This document shows, one piece after another, positions 24,607 to 33,018 of a stretch of DNA of 52,207 bases; the first letter of the stretch is position 1, and every line of letters begins with the position of its first letter. Source of the DNA: Candidatus Binatia bacterium (GTDB lineage: Bacteria; Desulfobacterota; Binatia; Bin18). Where the stretch lies: positions 1 to 52,207 of the forward strand of contig JAJDZM010000148.1 of the NCBI GenBank assembly GCA_022824615.1, in the 5' to 3' direction. The position numbers and the translations under genes were made by a program. The notes beneath the pieces were generated by a model. It saw only the letters and a list, made by a program, of their open reading frames with translations. It had not been told where the DNA came from and ran no database searches.

Positions 24607-26349
24607 ATGCCACAATTTGATACAGTGATTAAAAACGGGACGGTCGTCGACGGGACGAAGGTGCCGCGTTACCAGGCCGACCTTGGTATCAAGGACGGTA
24701 AGGTTGCTGAGATTGGGAAAATCAGCAGCAGCGACGCCAAAAAAGAGATCGACGCCAGCGGGCAGATCGTTGCTCCGGGATTCATCGATCTGCACACCCA
24801 CTATGATGCCCAGTTGCACTGGGACCCGTACTGCACGATCGGCAGTTGGCACGGGGTGACCACCGTTACCATTGGGAATTGCGGGTTTGGTTTTGCTCCG
24901 CTGCGGCAGCAAGACGCCGACCGAGCCATGCTGGCCTTGTCCCGTACCGAGGCGATTCCGCTGGAGCCCATGCGAGTGTCGATGAAGGTGGACTGGGAGA
25001 CCTTCCCGCAATACATGGATCGCCTGTCCCGTATGCCTTTGGGCGTCAATGTTTCTCATCTCTTCCCGCTCGCCCCGGCCGTGGCGTATGTGATGGGTGG
25101 CTTTGACGACGCCAAGAAGCGCTTCCCCAACGCAGAAGAGATGGCAACCATCACCGGCTTGTATAAGGAAGCCGTGAAGGCTGGCGCCGCGGGCTGGTCC
25201 GCCCAGCGTCTGGTGCCCGAGAGCCGAGTGTCCGTGCAGCGCGACTATGATGGCACGCCGATGATCACCGACATCCTGCCGGATGAGTTCTATATGGAAA
25301 TGGCCAAAGCCATGAACGAAGTGGGTGAAGGCTGTATCCAGTTTACCCAGTCCGGTGCGAGTGAAAGCACCTTTGGTGTCGATGATGATTTCAGATTCCT
25401 GGAAAAGATGACCAAGACAGCCGGTCAGCCGCTGCTGTACAACGCCATGTTAATCAGTGATAAGCATCCCGAGTCTCATCAGGCCCAGTTGAATTGGGTC
25501 AATGAAGCGAACGAACGCGGCGCTCGGGTGTTCGGACAGGGCGTCACTGCTCGGGCTCCGGTCCGCATGACCCTGGAAGACTGGAACCTGTTTGATGGCA
25601 TTCCGGCCTGGAAGGAAGCCACGCTTGGAACGGTCGAAGAGCGTAAAGCCAAACTGTCGAAGCCGGAACTGCGCAAGGAAATGCGCGAAGACTACGACCA
25701 GGGCGGCATGGAAACCATGAATGTCGTCTTTGGTGAGTTTGACAAGTTTATTGCGCGCAAGGTTCGCAATACTGAACTCAAACTCCAATACGAGGGCATG
25801 TCCGTGCAGCAGATTGCCGAGAAGGAAGGTAAGCACGTCATCGACGCCATGCTTGACCTGTCCGTGGCTGACGATCTGCGCACCGAGTGGGCTGGCCCGG
25901 TGTCCAACGCCAACATTGAGGGCTACCGGGAACTGATGAGCTCACCGTATACCCTGCCGGGTGTGTCGGATGGTGGGGCGCACGTGAAGTTCATTACCCC
26001 GGCCATCTATCCGACCGAAGTCCTGTCCTGGCTGGTCCGCGAGCAGGGCGTCATGAGCCTGGAAGAAGCACACTTCCGCCTGAGCGGGATCATGGCTTGG
26101 GCCGCGGGCATTAAGGACCGCGGGACGTTGCGTGAAGGCCAAGCGGCTGACATCGTGGTCTACGATATCAACACCGTGAAGGCTCTGCCGGGTGAGATTG
26201 CTCACGACCTGCCGGCGAACGAGTGGCGGCGCGTCCAAAAAGCCGAGGGCTATAAGCACATTCTGGTGAACGGGGAAGAGACCTTCCAGGATGGTGAGTG
26301 CACCGGGAATACCTCGGGTACACTCCTCCGTAACGGCGTGGCCCGCTAG
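24607..26349 (+). CDS. N-acyl-D-amino-acid deacylase-like amidohydrolase, copy 2 (divergent metal site)
   Basis: 580 residues, same architecture as the protein at 9272: FIDLHTHYDAQ (His63, His65), TIGNCGFGFAP (Cys92) and PGVSDGGAHVKF late in the barrel. As there, the strand-5 and strand-6 positions that carry His in D-aminoacylase read CIQFTQSG and LLYNAML. Both copies are intact and of full length, so the group is functional but not a standard deacylase. AAAGGAGGGGAGT precedes the ATG, and a strong terminator follows at 26391. It is probably transcribed alone or with the LLM gene upstream. Confidence 0.85.
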   Translation: MPQFDTVIKNGTVVDGTKVPRYQADLGIKDGKVAEIGKISSSDAKKEIDASGQIVAPGFIDLHTHYDAQLHWDPYCTIGSWHGVTTVTIGNCGFGFAPLRQQDADRAMLALSRTEAIPLEPMRVSMKVDWETFPQYMDRLSRMPLGVNVSHLFPLAPAVAYVMGGFDDAKKRFPNAEEMATITGLYKEAVKAGAAGWSAQRLVPESRVSVQRDYDGTPMITDILPDEFYMEMAKAMNEVGEGCIQFTQSGASESTFGVDDDFRFLEKMTKTAGQPLLYNAMLISDKHPESHQAQLNWVNEANERGARVFGQGVTARAPVRMTLEDWNLFDGIPAWKEATLGTVEERKAKLSKPELRKEMREDYDQGGMETMNVVFGEFDKFIARKVRNTELKLQYEGMSVQQIAEKEGKHVIDAMLDLSVADDLRTEWAGPVSNANIEGYRELMSSPYTLPGVSDGGAHVKFITPAIYPTEVLSWLVREQGVMSLEEAHFRLSGIMAWAAGIKDRGTLREGQAADIVVYDINTVKALPGEIAHDLPANEWRRVQKAEGYKHILVNGEETFQDGECTGNTSGTLLRNGVAR

Positions 26350-26390
26350 GCAACCCGCCGAGCGCGTTCGCCCGAGTATCGGAAACAACT

Positions 26391-26432
26391 AACGGGGAAC
26401 CGGAGAACTGCTCTCCGGCTCCCCGTTTTTTT
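26391..26432 (+). terminator. Strong intrinsic terminator
   Basis: A 16-base arm (26391-26406) pairs with 26412-26427 with one mismatch, loop ACTGC, followed by a run of seven T. It ends transcription of the deacylase-like gene before the operon that starts at 26466. Confidence 0.93.
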
Positions 26433-26465
26433 GTGTGCTCTGTATCCATAAAGGAGGGATTCAAG

Positions 26466-27593
26466 ATGGAGATACGCACGAATGGGTATGTTTCTGCTGA
26501 TGGTCACGTGGTTGAGCCGGCGGATTTGTGGACAACCCGGATGGACAAACGGTTTCGTGATCGCGCCCCGCGGGTCGAATCTCGCGAGGAGGCTGACTAC
26601 TACATTATAGAAGGGCTGACCGAGTTCCCGGTGGGCCTTGAAGGCGTCACCATGGAGGAGAAAATACAGGGTCAAGTCACTACCCCCAAAGGCCGTCGGC
26701 ATGCCGAAACGCGACCAGGCGCGTGGGACCCGCAGCCGCGTCTGGTCGATCAGGAGCGCGATCATCTCCGGGCCGAGGTGATTTATCCGGGTGGGTTCGG
26801 CCTCCAGTTCTTCCACGTTCAGGACGCTGAATATCAGCGCGAAATCATTCGGGTCTATAACGACTGGATCAGTGAGTTTTGCTCGGCGGCACCGGACCGC
26901 CTGCTGGGAGCGGCCCTGCTGCCCATGCGGGGTCCGGTCGAGTGGGCGGTTGAGGAAGCCGAGCGCATCGCCAAGCTGAAGGGCATCAGCACGGTTCTGA
27001 TCCCGGCCGAGGTGGAACGCTCGTATGCCCACGCCGATTATAATCCCATGTGGGACGCCTTGCAGGACATCAGGCTCCCGGTGGCGACCCACTCCGGAAC
27101 CGGAACAGGCGAAGCTATTTTTGCCAAGATGGCGCGCCTCGGCACAGGGCTCGGCGTGACCGACAACAAGGTCTTGCAGCCGATGCGCGCCATGGCGGAT
27201 CTCATCTGGGGGGCTGTCCCGCAACGCTATCCGCAACTGCGCTTTGTGATAGTCGAAGGCGGCGTTGGCTGGGTGGCCTCGCTGCTCGGCTTCATGGACC
27301 ACTGGTGGAACGATCATCGCCTCTGGATGGAGCCGAAGCTTGACGAAGCTCCGAGCACCTATTTCAAGCGTCAGTTCTGGGCGACGTTCGAGGATGATCG
27401 GGCCGGCATTCTGACTCGCGAACTGGTCGGCGTTGATCGTCTCATGTGGGGCTCGGACTATCCGCATACGGAAGGAACCTTTCCCTACTCCCAGGAGCAG
27501 ATCATGCGGGATTTTATGGGCGTGCCGGAAGCTGAGGTGTATCAGATGGTGACGGGTAATGCGGCGCAGCTGTATGGGCTCGCCGTGCAATAA
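26466..27593 (+). CDS. Amidohydrolase-2 (ACMSD-like) family protein, copy 1
   Basis: 375 residues from the ATG at 26466 (AAAGGAGGG upstream). It is a TIM-barrel amidohydrolase of the decarboxylase/hydrolase type. Expected metal or active-site residues are visible as Asp12, His14 and Glu17 (SADGHVVEP), His209 (VATHSGTG) and Asp331 (WGSDYPHTEG). The second His of the usual HxH pair is replaced by a Glu three residues after the first His. Members decarboxylate or hydrolyse aromatic or unsaturated acids. It leads a tight plus-strand run to 32984 and is followed 42 bases later by a close paralog. Confidence 0.9.
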   Translation: MEIRTNGYVSADGHVVEPADLWTTRMDKRFRDRAPRVESREEADYYIIEGLTEFPVGLEGVTMEEKIQGQVTTPKGRRHAETRPGAWDPQPRLVDQERDHLRAEVIYPGGFGLQFFHVQDAEYQREIIRVYNDWISEFCSAAPDRLLGAALLPMRGPVEWAVEEAERIAKLKGISTVLIPAEVERSYAHADYNPMWDALQDIRLPVATHSGTGTGEAIFAKMARLGTGLGVTDNKVLQPMRAMADLIWGAVPQRYPQLRFVIVEGGVGWVASLLGFMDHWWNDHRLWMEPKLDEAPSTYFKRQFWATFEDDRAGILTRELVGVDRLMWGSDYPHTEGTFPYSQEQIMRDFMGVPEAEVYQMVTGNAAQLYGLAVQ

Positions 27594-27635
27594 TTGAGCA
27601 GGAAACGAGTTGAACCGAGGGAACAAGGAGGAACG

Positions 27636-28757
27636 ATGGAGGTAAGCACCCAAGGCTATGTGTCTGCGGACGGTCATGTTGTTGAGCCGGCAGACCTGTG
27701 GACCACGCGCATGGACAAACGCTTTCGTGACCGTGCCCCACGGGTCGAAGCGCGCGAGGATGCCGACTACTACATTATTGATGGGCTGACGCCGTTTCCG
27801 GTCGGGCTCGAAGGTGCCACCATGGAAGACAAGCTCGCCGGCAACATCGAGACCATGGCGAGTCGGCACGCTGATACACGGCCAGGGGCATGGGACCCAC
27901 AACAGCGCCTGCTTGACCAGGACCTGGACCATGTCCGGGCTGAGGTGATTTACGCGGGAGCGTTTGGACTCCAATTCTTCACGCTTCAAGATGCCGAATA
28001 CCAGCGCGAAGCCATGCGGGTCTATAACGACTGGCTGAGTGAATTCTGTGCCGCCGCGCCGGATCGACTGCTTGGGGCGGGCCTACTGCCCGTACGTGGC
28101 CCGCTCGAATGGGCGTGCGAGGAAGCCGAGCGTTGCGCCAAGCAGGGCCTGCGGACCTTCACGATTCCCGCCGATGTTCCAGACCGTTCGTACGCGACAT
28201 CGGACTATGAGCGTCTCTGGAGCACGCTCGAAGATATCGGGCTGCCGGTTGCCACCCATTCCGGCACGGGAACGGCCGAAGAGTTTTATTCTAAATACAA
28301 ACGTATGGGCACGGGCATGGCCGTGGTTGAAATGAAGATGTTCCAGCCCATGCGAGGGTTAGTCGACCTGCTGTGGAGTGCTGTACCACAGCGTTATCCC
28401 AAGCTGCGTTTTGTGATCGCCGAGGGTGGTGTCGGCTGGATCGCCTCTATGTTCAGCTTTATGGATCACTGGTGGAACGACCACCGCCGCTGGATGGAGC
28501 CGAAGCTGGAGGAATCTCCGAGTACGTATTTCAAACGTCAGTTCTGGGCCACCTTTGAGGATGACCGGGCTGGTATTCAGACCCGCGATATCCTTGGTGT
28601 GGATCGATTGATGTGGGGTGCAGACTATCCGCACACGGAGGGGACGTTCCCGCGTTCGGTCGAACAGATCGCCAAAGACTTTGTCGGGGTGCCAGAGGGC
28701 GAAGTCTATCAGATGGTGGCCGGTAATGCGGCCCAATTATACGGCCTTGATACATAG
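27636..28757 (+). CDS. Amidohydrolase-2 (ACMSD-like) family protein, copy 2
   Basis: 373 residues from the ATG at 27636 (AAGGAGGAACG upstream; the earlier in-frame codon right after the previous stop has none). It keeps the same motifs as copy 1: SADGHVVEP, VATHSGTG, WGADYPHTEG, and the long C-terminal block starting WWNDHRRWMEPK. The two are tandem duplicates with strong conservation at both ends and divergence in the middle (about 65-85 and 170-235). They could form a heteromer or act on related substrates. Confidence 0.9.
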   Translation: MEVSTQGYVSADGHVVEPADLWTTRMDKRFRDRAPRVEAREDADYYIIDGLTPFPVGLEGATMEDKLAGNIETMASRHADTRPGAWDPQQRLLDQDLDHVRAEVIYAGAFGLQFFTLQDAEYQREAMRVYNDWLSEFCAAAPDRLLGAGLLPVRGPLEWACEEAERCAKQGLRTFTIPADVPDRSYATSDYERLWSTLEDIGLPVATHSGTGTAEEFYSKYKRMGTGMAVVEMKMFQPMRGLVDLLWSAVPQRYPKLRFVIAEGGVGWIASMFSFMDHWWNDHRRWMEPKLEESPSTYFKRQFWATFEDDRAGIQTRDILGVDRLMWGADYPHTEGTFPRSVEQIAKDFVGVPEGEVYQMVAGNAAQLYGLDT

Positions 28758-28794
28758 AGAGAGACGCGCTTGCGCTCCATAAGGAATGAACGCC

Positions 28795-29958
28795 ATGGCA
28801 GGCTGTCTCGACGGAATCAAAGTTCTTGATCTCGGGCGTTATCAGGCCGGCCCCCGCTGTGCGATGGTGCTCAGCGACCTGGGCGCGGAGGTCATTAAAG
28901 TCGAAGCGCCGGGTGGGGATGAGTCACGCGGCTTGGGCCGCGTCTACTGGTCCGCGTACAACCGCGGGAAGAAGAGTATTACGCTAAATCTGCGGAGCGA
29001 GCAGGGCATCGCCCTCCTCAAGGCGCTTGTACCCAAAGTCGATATGCTGCTCCAGAATTTTCGGCCAGGGGTCATGGATAAAATGGGACTGGGATATGAG
29101 ACGCTCAAACGGCTTAACCCTGGGCTTATTCTCATCAACGTCTCCGGCTTCGGACAGAAGGGGCCGTACCGGGACCGACCCGCCTACGATCCGATTGGCC
29201 AAGCCATGTCCGGCCTCATGGGTTTTACCGGGTTTCCCGACGGTCCACCGGTCATGACCAACTCACCCATCATCGATCGGATCACGGCCTTGCACGCCAC
29301 TATTGGAGCGCTGGGTGCCCTCCACCGCCGGGATGTCACCGGAGAGGGACAATCCCTTGACGTATGTCTGCTCGACACCGGCTACACGCTGATGGAGATC
29401 CCGATCGCCCAATATCTCCTCAGCGGCAAGGAACCCCAGCGGCGGGGCAATACCCCAGGCGGCATTGCCCCGGGCAACACCTACCAGGCAAAAGACGGCT
29501 GGGTCTATATCCTGGCTGTGCCCCAGCATATGTGGGGGCGGTTCTGTCGCGGAATCGGCCGAGCGGACTTGATAGACGACGAGCGTTTCTCCAGTATTGC
29601 GGGGCGGGCGTCTCACGCGGACGAGGTCAACACGCTGGTTGATGAATGGGTGAAGGACAAGACGGTGGCAGAGGTGGTACAAGCCCTGGAGCAGGCTGAG
29701 GTTCCGGTCGGGCCGGTGCATACCATTCCGCAAGCCGCCCGCGATCCTCACCTGTGGGAGCGGAAAATGATGGTTGAAGTTGAGGATCACGAAAAAGGGC
29801 GGACGTACGTGCCGGGGCTGACCGTCAAGTTCTCAGACACTCCCGGAAAAATCGGACCGATTCCGCAACCCGGAGAGCATAACTCTGAGGTGTATGGCGA
29901 GTGGTTAGGCCATGCGGAAGCAGCCCTGACACGTTGGAGAGAAGAGGGGATTATTTAA
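28795..29958 (+). CDS. CaiB/BaiF (family III) CoA-transferase
   Basis: 387 residues from the ATG at 28795. I prefer it to the in-frame ATG at 28786 because AAGGA (28781-28785) is 9 nt upstream of it and would abut the other. Family III transferases move CoA between carboxylic acids. Visible are GIKVLDLGRYQAGPRCAM at the N-terminus, DLGAEVIKVE and NFRPGV, and the candidate catalytic Asp161 (SPIIDRITALH). Following the two amidohydrolases, it may activate the acid they produce. A cupin gene follows after 24 bases. Confidence 0.92.
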   Translation: MAGCLDGIKVLDLGRYQAGPRCAMVLSDLGAEVIKVEAPGGDESRGLGRVYWSAYNRGKKSITLNLRSEQGIALLKALVPKVDMLLQNFRPGVMDKMGLGYETLKRLNPGLILINVSGFGQKGPYRDRPAYDPIGQAMSGLMGFTGFPDGPPVMTNSPIIDRITALHATIGALGALHRRDVTGEGQSLDVCLLDTGYTLMEIPIAQYLLSGKEPQRRGNTPGGIAPGNTYQAKDGWVYILAVPQHMWGRFCRGIGRADLIDDERFSSIAGRASHADEVNTLVDEWVKDKTVAEVVQALEQAEVPVGPVHTIPQAARDPHLWERKMMVEVEDHEKGRTYVPGLTVKFSDTPGKIGPIPQPGEHNSEVYGEWLGHAEAALTRWREEGII

Positions 29959-29982
29959 GCCGATAGCCACAAAGGAGGCACC

Positions 29983-30453
29983 ATGGCAAACGGACAAAAA
30001 AATATGAACACGAGCGTTGCCCGGTTTGAAGAACTGCAACCGATTGACTACGCGAGCTTTATCAAGAACTACAAACCCGACGGCACCCAGGGGTATGCGC
30101 TGATTGGCCGGGCGGGCAAGACCAGTCCTCCAATTAAGGGCGACCACGGCTTTACCATGGCTATTAACAAGGTCAGTCCAGGTAAAGGCGCTCCGTTGCA
30201 TAGCCATCCGAAACCCGAGGTGTTTGTGGTGCTGTCCGGCACCTGCGCCTTTTTCTGGGGAGATAAGGGTGAAAATGAGGTTGTCCTCGGACCGTGGGAC
30301 ACAATTTCCTTTCCGCCAGGAACACCAGAGGGATTTCGGAATGTCGGCGATGAGGAAGCTCATCTGCTGGTTGTCCTGAGCGGATCGGAAGTTGGCAAGG
30401 TGACGTTTACGAAACAGAGGGAGACCGCTGAGGCGGCCGGCGTCGAGGCATAG
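29983..30453 (+). CDS. Single-domain cupin protein
   Basis: 156 residues with one cupin barrel. Motif 1 (PLHSHPKPEVFVVLSG) gives His73, His75 and Glu79 as metal ligands. Motif 2 (PPGTPEGFRNVG) has Glu115 where the fourth ligand is normally His, so the metal site is unusual (2-His-2-Glu). Enzymes and binding proteins both occur in this fold. AAAGGAGGCACC precedes the ATG. It sits mid-operon between CoA transferase and lactonase-type genes. Confidence 0.9.
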   Translation: MANGQKNMNTSVARFEELQPIDYASFIKNYKPDGTQGYALIGRAGKTSPPIKGDHGFTMAINKVSPGKGAPLHSHPKPEVFVVLSGTCAFFWGDKGENEVVLGPWDTISFPPGTPEGFRNVGDEEAHLLVVLSGSEVGKVTFTKQRETAEAAGVEA

Positions 30454-30489
30454 TGTTTCTGACATCTGGAGAAATAAGGAGGACCCTCC

Positions 30490-31398
30490 ATGGCAACGTT
30501 TTCGGTTGAGCAGGTTGATGTTTTTGGCAAGGGCGTCTTACAGGCTGAGGGAGTGGTGGTGGACAAAGAGGGCAACGTCTTTGGCGGTGGCCGCAACGGC
30601 ATTATGTATAAGGTCACACCCGATGGCACGGTGAGTGAAGTCGTCACACTGCCCGAGGGTTCCATCCCCAATGGGGTGACTATGGACCGCAACGGCGATC
30701 TGGTCTACTGCGATCTGGGCAAGCAGGCCATGATGCGCGTCACCCAGGGCGGAGAAGTGTCGCTGATTGCCGACCAGGTTGGCTCACTCAAACTGACCCT
30801 CCCGAACTTTGCCAGCTATGACGCCGAAGGCAATCTCTACGTCTCGAACTCGAGTACGTCGAGCATTGAGAATGTCCTGGCCGAATTAGCCACTCCCTCA
30901 CCCAAAGGGGCGCTGGTCGTGATCCGTCCGAACGGGAAGAGTGAGATCGTGGCCGAGGGGATTTATCTGGCCAACGGCACCGCGATCGATCCGAAAGAAG
31001 ACGCGGTCTACGTGCTGGAGAGCACCCGCAACGACTGTCTGCGCATTCAGATCAAGAAAGATGGCACGTTTGGTAAGCCTGAGGTCTACTCCAAGGATTT
31101 TCCGGCCCTGCCAGACGGCATGGCTTTTGACGTGGACGGCAATATGTACGTCACGCTGCCGGCGGTGGTGACGGGCGGGGAGATGGTCCCGGCCCACCAA
31201 GTCATCGCGGTTGATACCAACGGCAACTGGAGCATGCTGGTCGACGATTCGGCTGAGGGAAAGAAGCTCAACTTTCCGACGAACTGCGCTTTTGGCGGGC
31301 CGGACTTGCAAACGCTGTATATCGCCAATCTCGAAGGCGATCACTTCAGTTGTGTCAAGACGCCCTACACCGGTCATCCGCTGTACCATCAGCGCTAG
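30490..31398 (+). CDS. SMP-30/gluconolactonase-family protein, copy 2
   Basis: 302 residues with the metal triad Glu (QAEGVVVD), Asn (LANGTAID) and Asp (LPDGMAFD), and the ending GHPLYHQR as in the copy at 22282. Lactone or ester hydrolysis in the cytoplasm is plausible. AAGGAGGACCCTCC precedes the ATG. Compared with copy 1 it has an insertion (VTGGEMVPAHQ) in the penultimate blade. Confidence 0.9.
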   Translation: MATFSVEQVDVFGKGVLQAEGVVVDKEGNVFGGGRNGIMYKVTPDGTVSEVVTLPEGSIPNGVTMDRNGDLVYCDLGKQAMMRVTQGGEVSLIADQVGSLKLTLPNFASYDAEGNLYVSNSSTSSIENVLAELATPSPKGALVVIRPNGKSEIVAEGIYLANGTAIDPKEDAVYVLESTRNDCLRIQIKKDGTFGKPEVYSKDFPALPDGMAFDVDGNMYVTLPAVVTGGEMVPAHQVIAVDTNGNWSMLVDDSAEGKKLNFPTNCAFGGPDLQTLYIANLEGDHFSCVKTPYTGHPLYHQR

Positions 31399-31427
31399 AT
31401 GGTCCGCTCGAAATCACAATCAAAAAA

Positions 31428-31464
31428 GACCGGAGGGAGCCCTCGGGGCCGCCCCTCCGCCGTC
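31428..31464 (+). terminator. GC-rich hairpin within the operon, possible attenuator
   Basis: CGGAGGG (31431-31437) pairs with CCCTCCG (31453-31459), extended by outer GAC/GTC, in the 87-base gap before the GlcG-like gene. No U-run follows, so partial termination or mRNA stabilisation is more likely than full termination. Confidence 0.4.
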
Positions 31465-31485
31465 CGTATTTATAAGGAGTAAGCT

Positions 31486-31896
31486 ATGGCACTCACCTTA
31501 GCGCTGGCCGAACAATTTATCACCGCAGCCAAACACAAGGCCCAGGAGAAAGGTTGGGACATGAGCTTTGCGGTCGCAGACTCGTCCGGCAATCTGGTCG
31601 CCCTGGCCCGCATGGATAATGCTCGCTGGCTGACAACCGGCGTGGCCCAGAGCAAGGCGTTTACCGCCGCGACGTTTCGGCGGACTTCGCGCGAGGTGGC
31701 AGAACTGGCCGAATCCCGCTCGCAATTATTCGCGAGTGTGTCTGAGATTGTTGGACGGCCGTTATTATTGGCCGGAGGCGGTCTGCCGCTCTCAGTGAAC
31801 GGTGAATTTCTCGGCGGTGTTGGCGCCAGCGGCGGAACAGAGGATGAAGACATCGAATGCGCCCGCGCCGCCCTCGATGCCATAGGAGCCGAATAG
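31486..31896 (+). CDS. GlcG/HbpS-family (DUF336) protein, cytoplasmic copy
   Basis: 136 residues, the bare domain: LTLALAEQFITAAKHKAQ, MSFAVADSSGNLVALARMDNA, GGVGASGGTEDEDIE. It matches the mature part of the secreted protein at 11274 closely but has no signal peptide. Heme or small-ligand binding is the family role. TATAAGGAGTAAGCT precedes the ATG. The next gene starts 20 bases after its stop. Confidence 0.9.
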   Translation: MALTLALAEQFITAAKHKAQEKGWDMSFAVADSSGNLVALARMDNARWLTTGVAQSKAFTAATFRRTSREVAELAESRSQLFASVSEIVGRPLLLAGGGLPLSVNGEFLGGVGASGGTEDEDIECARAALDAIGAE

Positions 31897-31916
31897 ACCG
31901 ACCGACGGCAACCCGC

Positions 31917-32984
31917 ATGGTCCAGCCTCTCAATGTCCTGCTCATCGGTGCGGTGGGAGACGCCGTCATCGAAAAGATAGAGGCGGTTGATCCCCGCATT
32001 CGGGTTGCCGATGCACGCGGAAAGTTCGAGGCCGAATACGCCGAGACCTGGCCGGCGGAATCCGTTCGGCGCTACGTCCCACAAGCCCTCATCGCGGCAA
32101 ACACCTCAACCCGCGCCGAGCGGGATGCCCTGCTGGCCGAAGCCGAGGTCATCTGTATTCGCTTTCCTTTCCCGCTCGATCTGCGTGCTCGGGCGCCCCG
32201 CCTCAAGTGGCTCCACCAAACACCGGCGGGTGCCTCGAATCTGCGCATGAGTGACATCTGGGACAGCGATGTCATGGTGACCACGTCGCGCGGCCTGAAT
32301 AACGCTTTGCCCATTGCGGAATATGTGCTGTCTCTGATCTTTCTCTTTGCGAAGTCCTTGCCTCAGGCTTTGCACGATCAGCACAATCAGGAATTTGAAC
32401 GTCGAGCCTATCGGCCCAGATTGGTCCGGGGAAAAACCGTTGGCATTATCGGCTTGGGTGGTATCGGGCAGGCCGTTGCCCGTCTCGCCAAAGCCGTGGG
32501 CATGTGGGTGGTGGCAACCCGGCGCTCAGTAGCGACTCCGCAGAGTCAGACCCAGGGCGTCGACCAACTCCTCCCACCATCAGCACTCGCGGTTTTGCTT
32601 GAGCAGAGTGATTTCGTTGTGGTGAGCAGCCAATGGACACCGGAAACGGATGGACTCATTGGTGAAGCCGAACTGCACCAGATGAAATCGAGCGCGTATC
32701 TCATCAACGTGGCCCGAGGTGAGATCATTGATCAAGCCGCACTCATCAAGGCGTTGCAGGCAGGCTGGATCGCTGGGGCTGGTCTGGATGTCTACACTGG
32801 AGAATTTACGGGGCCGCCGCCGGAGGAACTCTGGCAACTACCGAATGTGGTCATTACTCCGCATACTTCAGGTGGAACGGATGTCCAGCAGGCCAAGGGT
32901 CTGGAGTTGTTCTGCGAGAACCTGCGGCGTTACGTCACCGGCCAATCCCTCCTGAATGTCTTGGACTGGGAGCGTGGCTACTAA
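31917..32984 (+). CDS. D-isomer-specific 2-hydroxyacid dehydrogenase
   Basis: 355 residues from the ATG at 31917; the ribosome binding site is weak, which suggests coupling to the preceding gene. An N-terminal flavodoxin-like substrate domain surrounds a Rossmann domain with GLGGIG (179-184). The catalytic residues are Arg267 (INVARGEIID), an acidic residue near 296 and His316 (ITPHTSGG). It should interconvert a 2-oxoacid and a D-2-hydroxyacid with NAD(P)H. It closes the 26466-32984 run and would fit reduction or oxidation of a pathway acid. Confidence 0.9.
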   Translation: MVQPLNVLLIGAVGDAVIEKIEAVDPRIRVADARGKFEAEYAETWPAESVRRYVPQALIAANTSTRAERDALLAEAEVICIRFPFPLDLRARAPRLKWLHQTPAGASNLRMSDIWDSDVMVTTSRGLNNALPIAEYVLSLIFLFAKSLPQALHDQHNQEFERRAYRPRLVRGKTVGIIGLGGIGQAVARLAKAVGMWVVATRRSVATPQSQTQGVDQLLPPSALAVLLEQSDFVVVSSQWTPETDGLIGEAELHQMKSSAYLINVARGEIIDQAALIKALQAGWIAGAGLDVYTGEFTGPPPEELWQLPNVVITPHTSGGTDVQQAKGLELFCENLRRYVTGQSLLNVLDWERGY

Positions 32985-33018
32985 TGAGTCAGCGCCCAGC
33001 CTCACACGAGTCCTCCAC

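Noticed and set aside
26346-27989. 547-codon open frame antisense to the two amidohydrolases
   Set aside because: It crosses the terminator and two well-supported genes, with no family signature of its own.
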